Assembly (NCBI GenBank): GCA_036386835.1
Contig: DASVUX010000011.1
Coordinates: 310,001 to 374,000 of the forward strand
Reading direction: 5' to 3'
DNA from: 2-12-FULL-35-15 sp036386835
GTDB lineage: Bacteria; Bacteroidota; Bacteroidia; 2-12-FULL-35-15
DNA: 64,000 bases
Numbering within the stretch: position 1 is the stretch's first letter; every line of letters begins with the position of its first letter. The translations under genes were made by a program, and so were the position numbers. Under the pieces are notes generated by a model, which was not told the origin of the DNA, made no database searches, and was given only the letters and a program-made list of their open reading frames with translations. Shown here piece by piece: positions 63,630 through 64,000 of the stretch.

Positions 63630-63666
63630 AAGAAGGGTAAGAAACATTGAGTTTCTTACCCTTCTT
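63630..63666. terminator. 16-bp hairpin beside the first att-like motif
   Basis: AAGAAGGGTAAGAAAC pairs perfectly with GTTTCTTACCCTTCTT across a 5-nt loop. It lies 4 nt from the motif at 63670. Confidence 0.6.
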
Positions 63667-63669
63667 ATC

Positions 63670-63683
63670 GAGGTCCCGAGCGG
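63670..63683. repeat. att-like motif, copy 1 (tRNA 3'-end-like)
   Basis: GAGGTCCCGAGCGG; its reverse complement CCGCTCGGGACCTC looks like the 3' part of a tRNA T-stem plus acceptor stem. No tRNA body follows. It lies about 150 bp past the integrase remnant. Confidence 0.5.
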
Positions 63684-63880
63684 TTTGCTACTTTCTTCTC
63701 CGAACTATATTAAATTTTGCTTCTTTTTATCTCCGGCATGGCAAAGAGACAAACGGAATATACAAAGAACAATTAAAAAAGATTCAGTCAGGTTAATTCA
63801 AACTGACACCCCAACCGACACCCAACACCTTCCATACCCTCCCGGATTCATACGACAACTAATCCGACTACGCCAAAAGC

Positions 63881-63922
63881 AAACCCCTCACAGATTTAGA
63901 TTCTGTAAGGGGTTTGGTTTTT
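63881..63922. terminator. Hairpin beside the second att-like motif
   Basis: AAACCCCTCACAGA and TCTGTAAGGGGTTT arms (one G-T type mismatch), with T-rich tails on both sides, so it can act on either strand. Confidence 0.65.
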
Positions 63923-63927
63923 CAGGA

Positions 63928-63939
63928 GAGGTCCCGAGC
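63928..63939. repeat. att-like motif, copy 2
   Basis: GAGGTCCCGAGC repeats the first 12 bases of the motif at 63670, 258 bp away and again just past a hairpin. Confidence 0.5.
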
Positions 63940-64000
63940 AGATTTCTTCTTATTGTTGTCAATTTACTTCCATTTTATCTCTTTTTACTTCCCTCATGGG

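Larger units (their letters stand above)
63520..64000. other. Element end region with hairpins and att-like repeats (481 bp)
   Basis: There is no gene. It has a 16-bp hairpin (63630-63666), an att-like motif (63670), a second hairpin (63881-63922) and a second att-like motif (63928). Sequences following the two motifs are weakly alike, ending in a similar TTTTTA...CATGG block about 60 nt on. Confidence 0.5.

Noticed and set aside
63670..63690. Possible tRNA gene on the minus strand
   Set aside because: Only the T-stem/acceptor-like end is present; there is no anticodon arm or D arm to its right.

Overview
The window is a chromosomal stretch of a Bacteroidota bacterium. Several protein families point there: type IX secretion sorting domains, a PorP/SprF outer-membrane protein, a giant SprB-repeat adhesin with a gliding-motility type C-terminus, and YD/RHS proteins. 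The promoters agree: many genes are preceded by the Bacteroidota -7 box TAnnTTTG, often with TTG 19-23 nt upstream, and most lack a clear Shine-Dalgarno site. No rRNA, complete tRNA, transposase or CRISPR array was seen.

Left part (1-16 kb, mostly minus strand): a polytopic GT39-like membrane protein cut by the window edge, a GT2 glycosyltransferase, a fused double-ATPase peptide ABC protein with a small lipoprotein, and a second lipoprotein. A frameshifted four-helix-bundle (23S rRNA IVS-type) gene lies between purine-rich inverted repeats, directly before that second lipoprotein. Then come a PolB-like 3'-5' exonuclease, a beta-lactamase-fold hydrolase, and the PorP/SprF gene paired with a 2159-residue adhesin whose core is five copies of a two-unit SprB repeat.

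Middle part (16-46 kb): a helical protein of unknown role; a MarR - adaptor - RND pump - TolC efflux operon with a candidate operator; an LpxR-like lipid A deacylase; and secreted T9SS proteins. A glycan locus follows. A very large GT2 synthase is fused to a GH26-like domain and a GH2/GH5-like barrel, and is coupled by stop/start overlap to a membrane LtaS/OpgB-like phosphotransferase, with a related secreted GH2-like enzyme alongside. This resembles a machine for making, trimming and phospho-decorating a periplasmic or surface glucan. Housekeeping and stress genes follow (histidine phosphatase, YiaA-like, phospholipase D, MATE, AlkB, zinc peptidase), with a GH26 and a GH10 enzyme and a histidine kinase/response regulator pair.

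Right part (about 46.5-64 kb) is visibly more A+T-rich and looks like an integrated, partly decayed island. It holds (i) a tight minus-strand operon coding an exonuclease VII pair (large subunit frameshifted), an 81-residue unknown and a predicted PD-(D/E)XK nuclease; (ii) a 10.5-kb operon with a strong promoter coding a SprB/fibre protein, a T9SS protein, a SpvB/FG-GAP/RHS polymorphic toxin (type 23-like C-terminus) and two lipoproteins, the first overlapping the toxin gene and a candidate immunity protein; (iii) remnants: a truncated C5 cytosine methyltransferase abutting the tail of an unknown gene, an excisionase-like HTH protein, a tyrosine recombinase with two frameshifts, and two copies of a tRNA-3'-end-like motif, each beside a hairpin.
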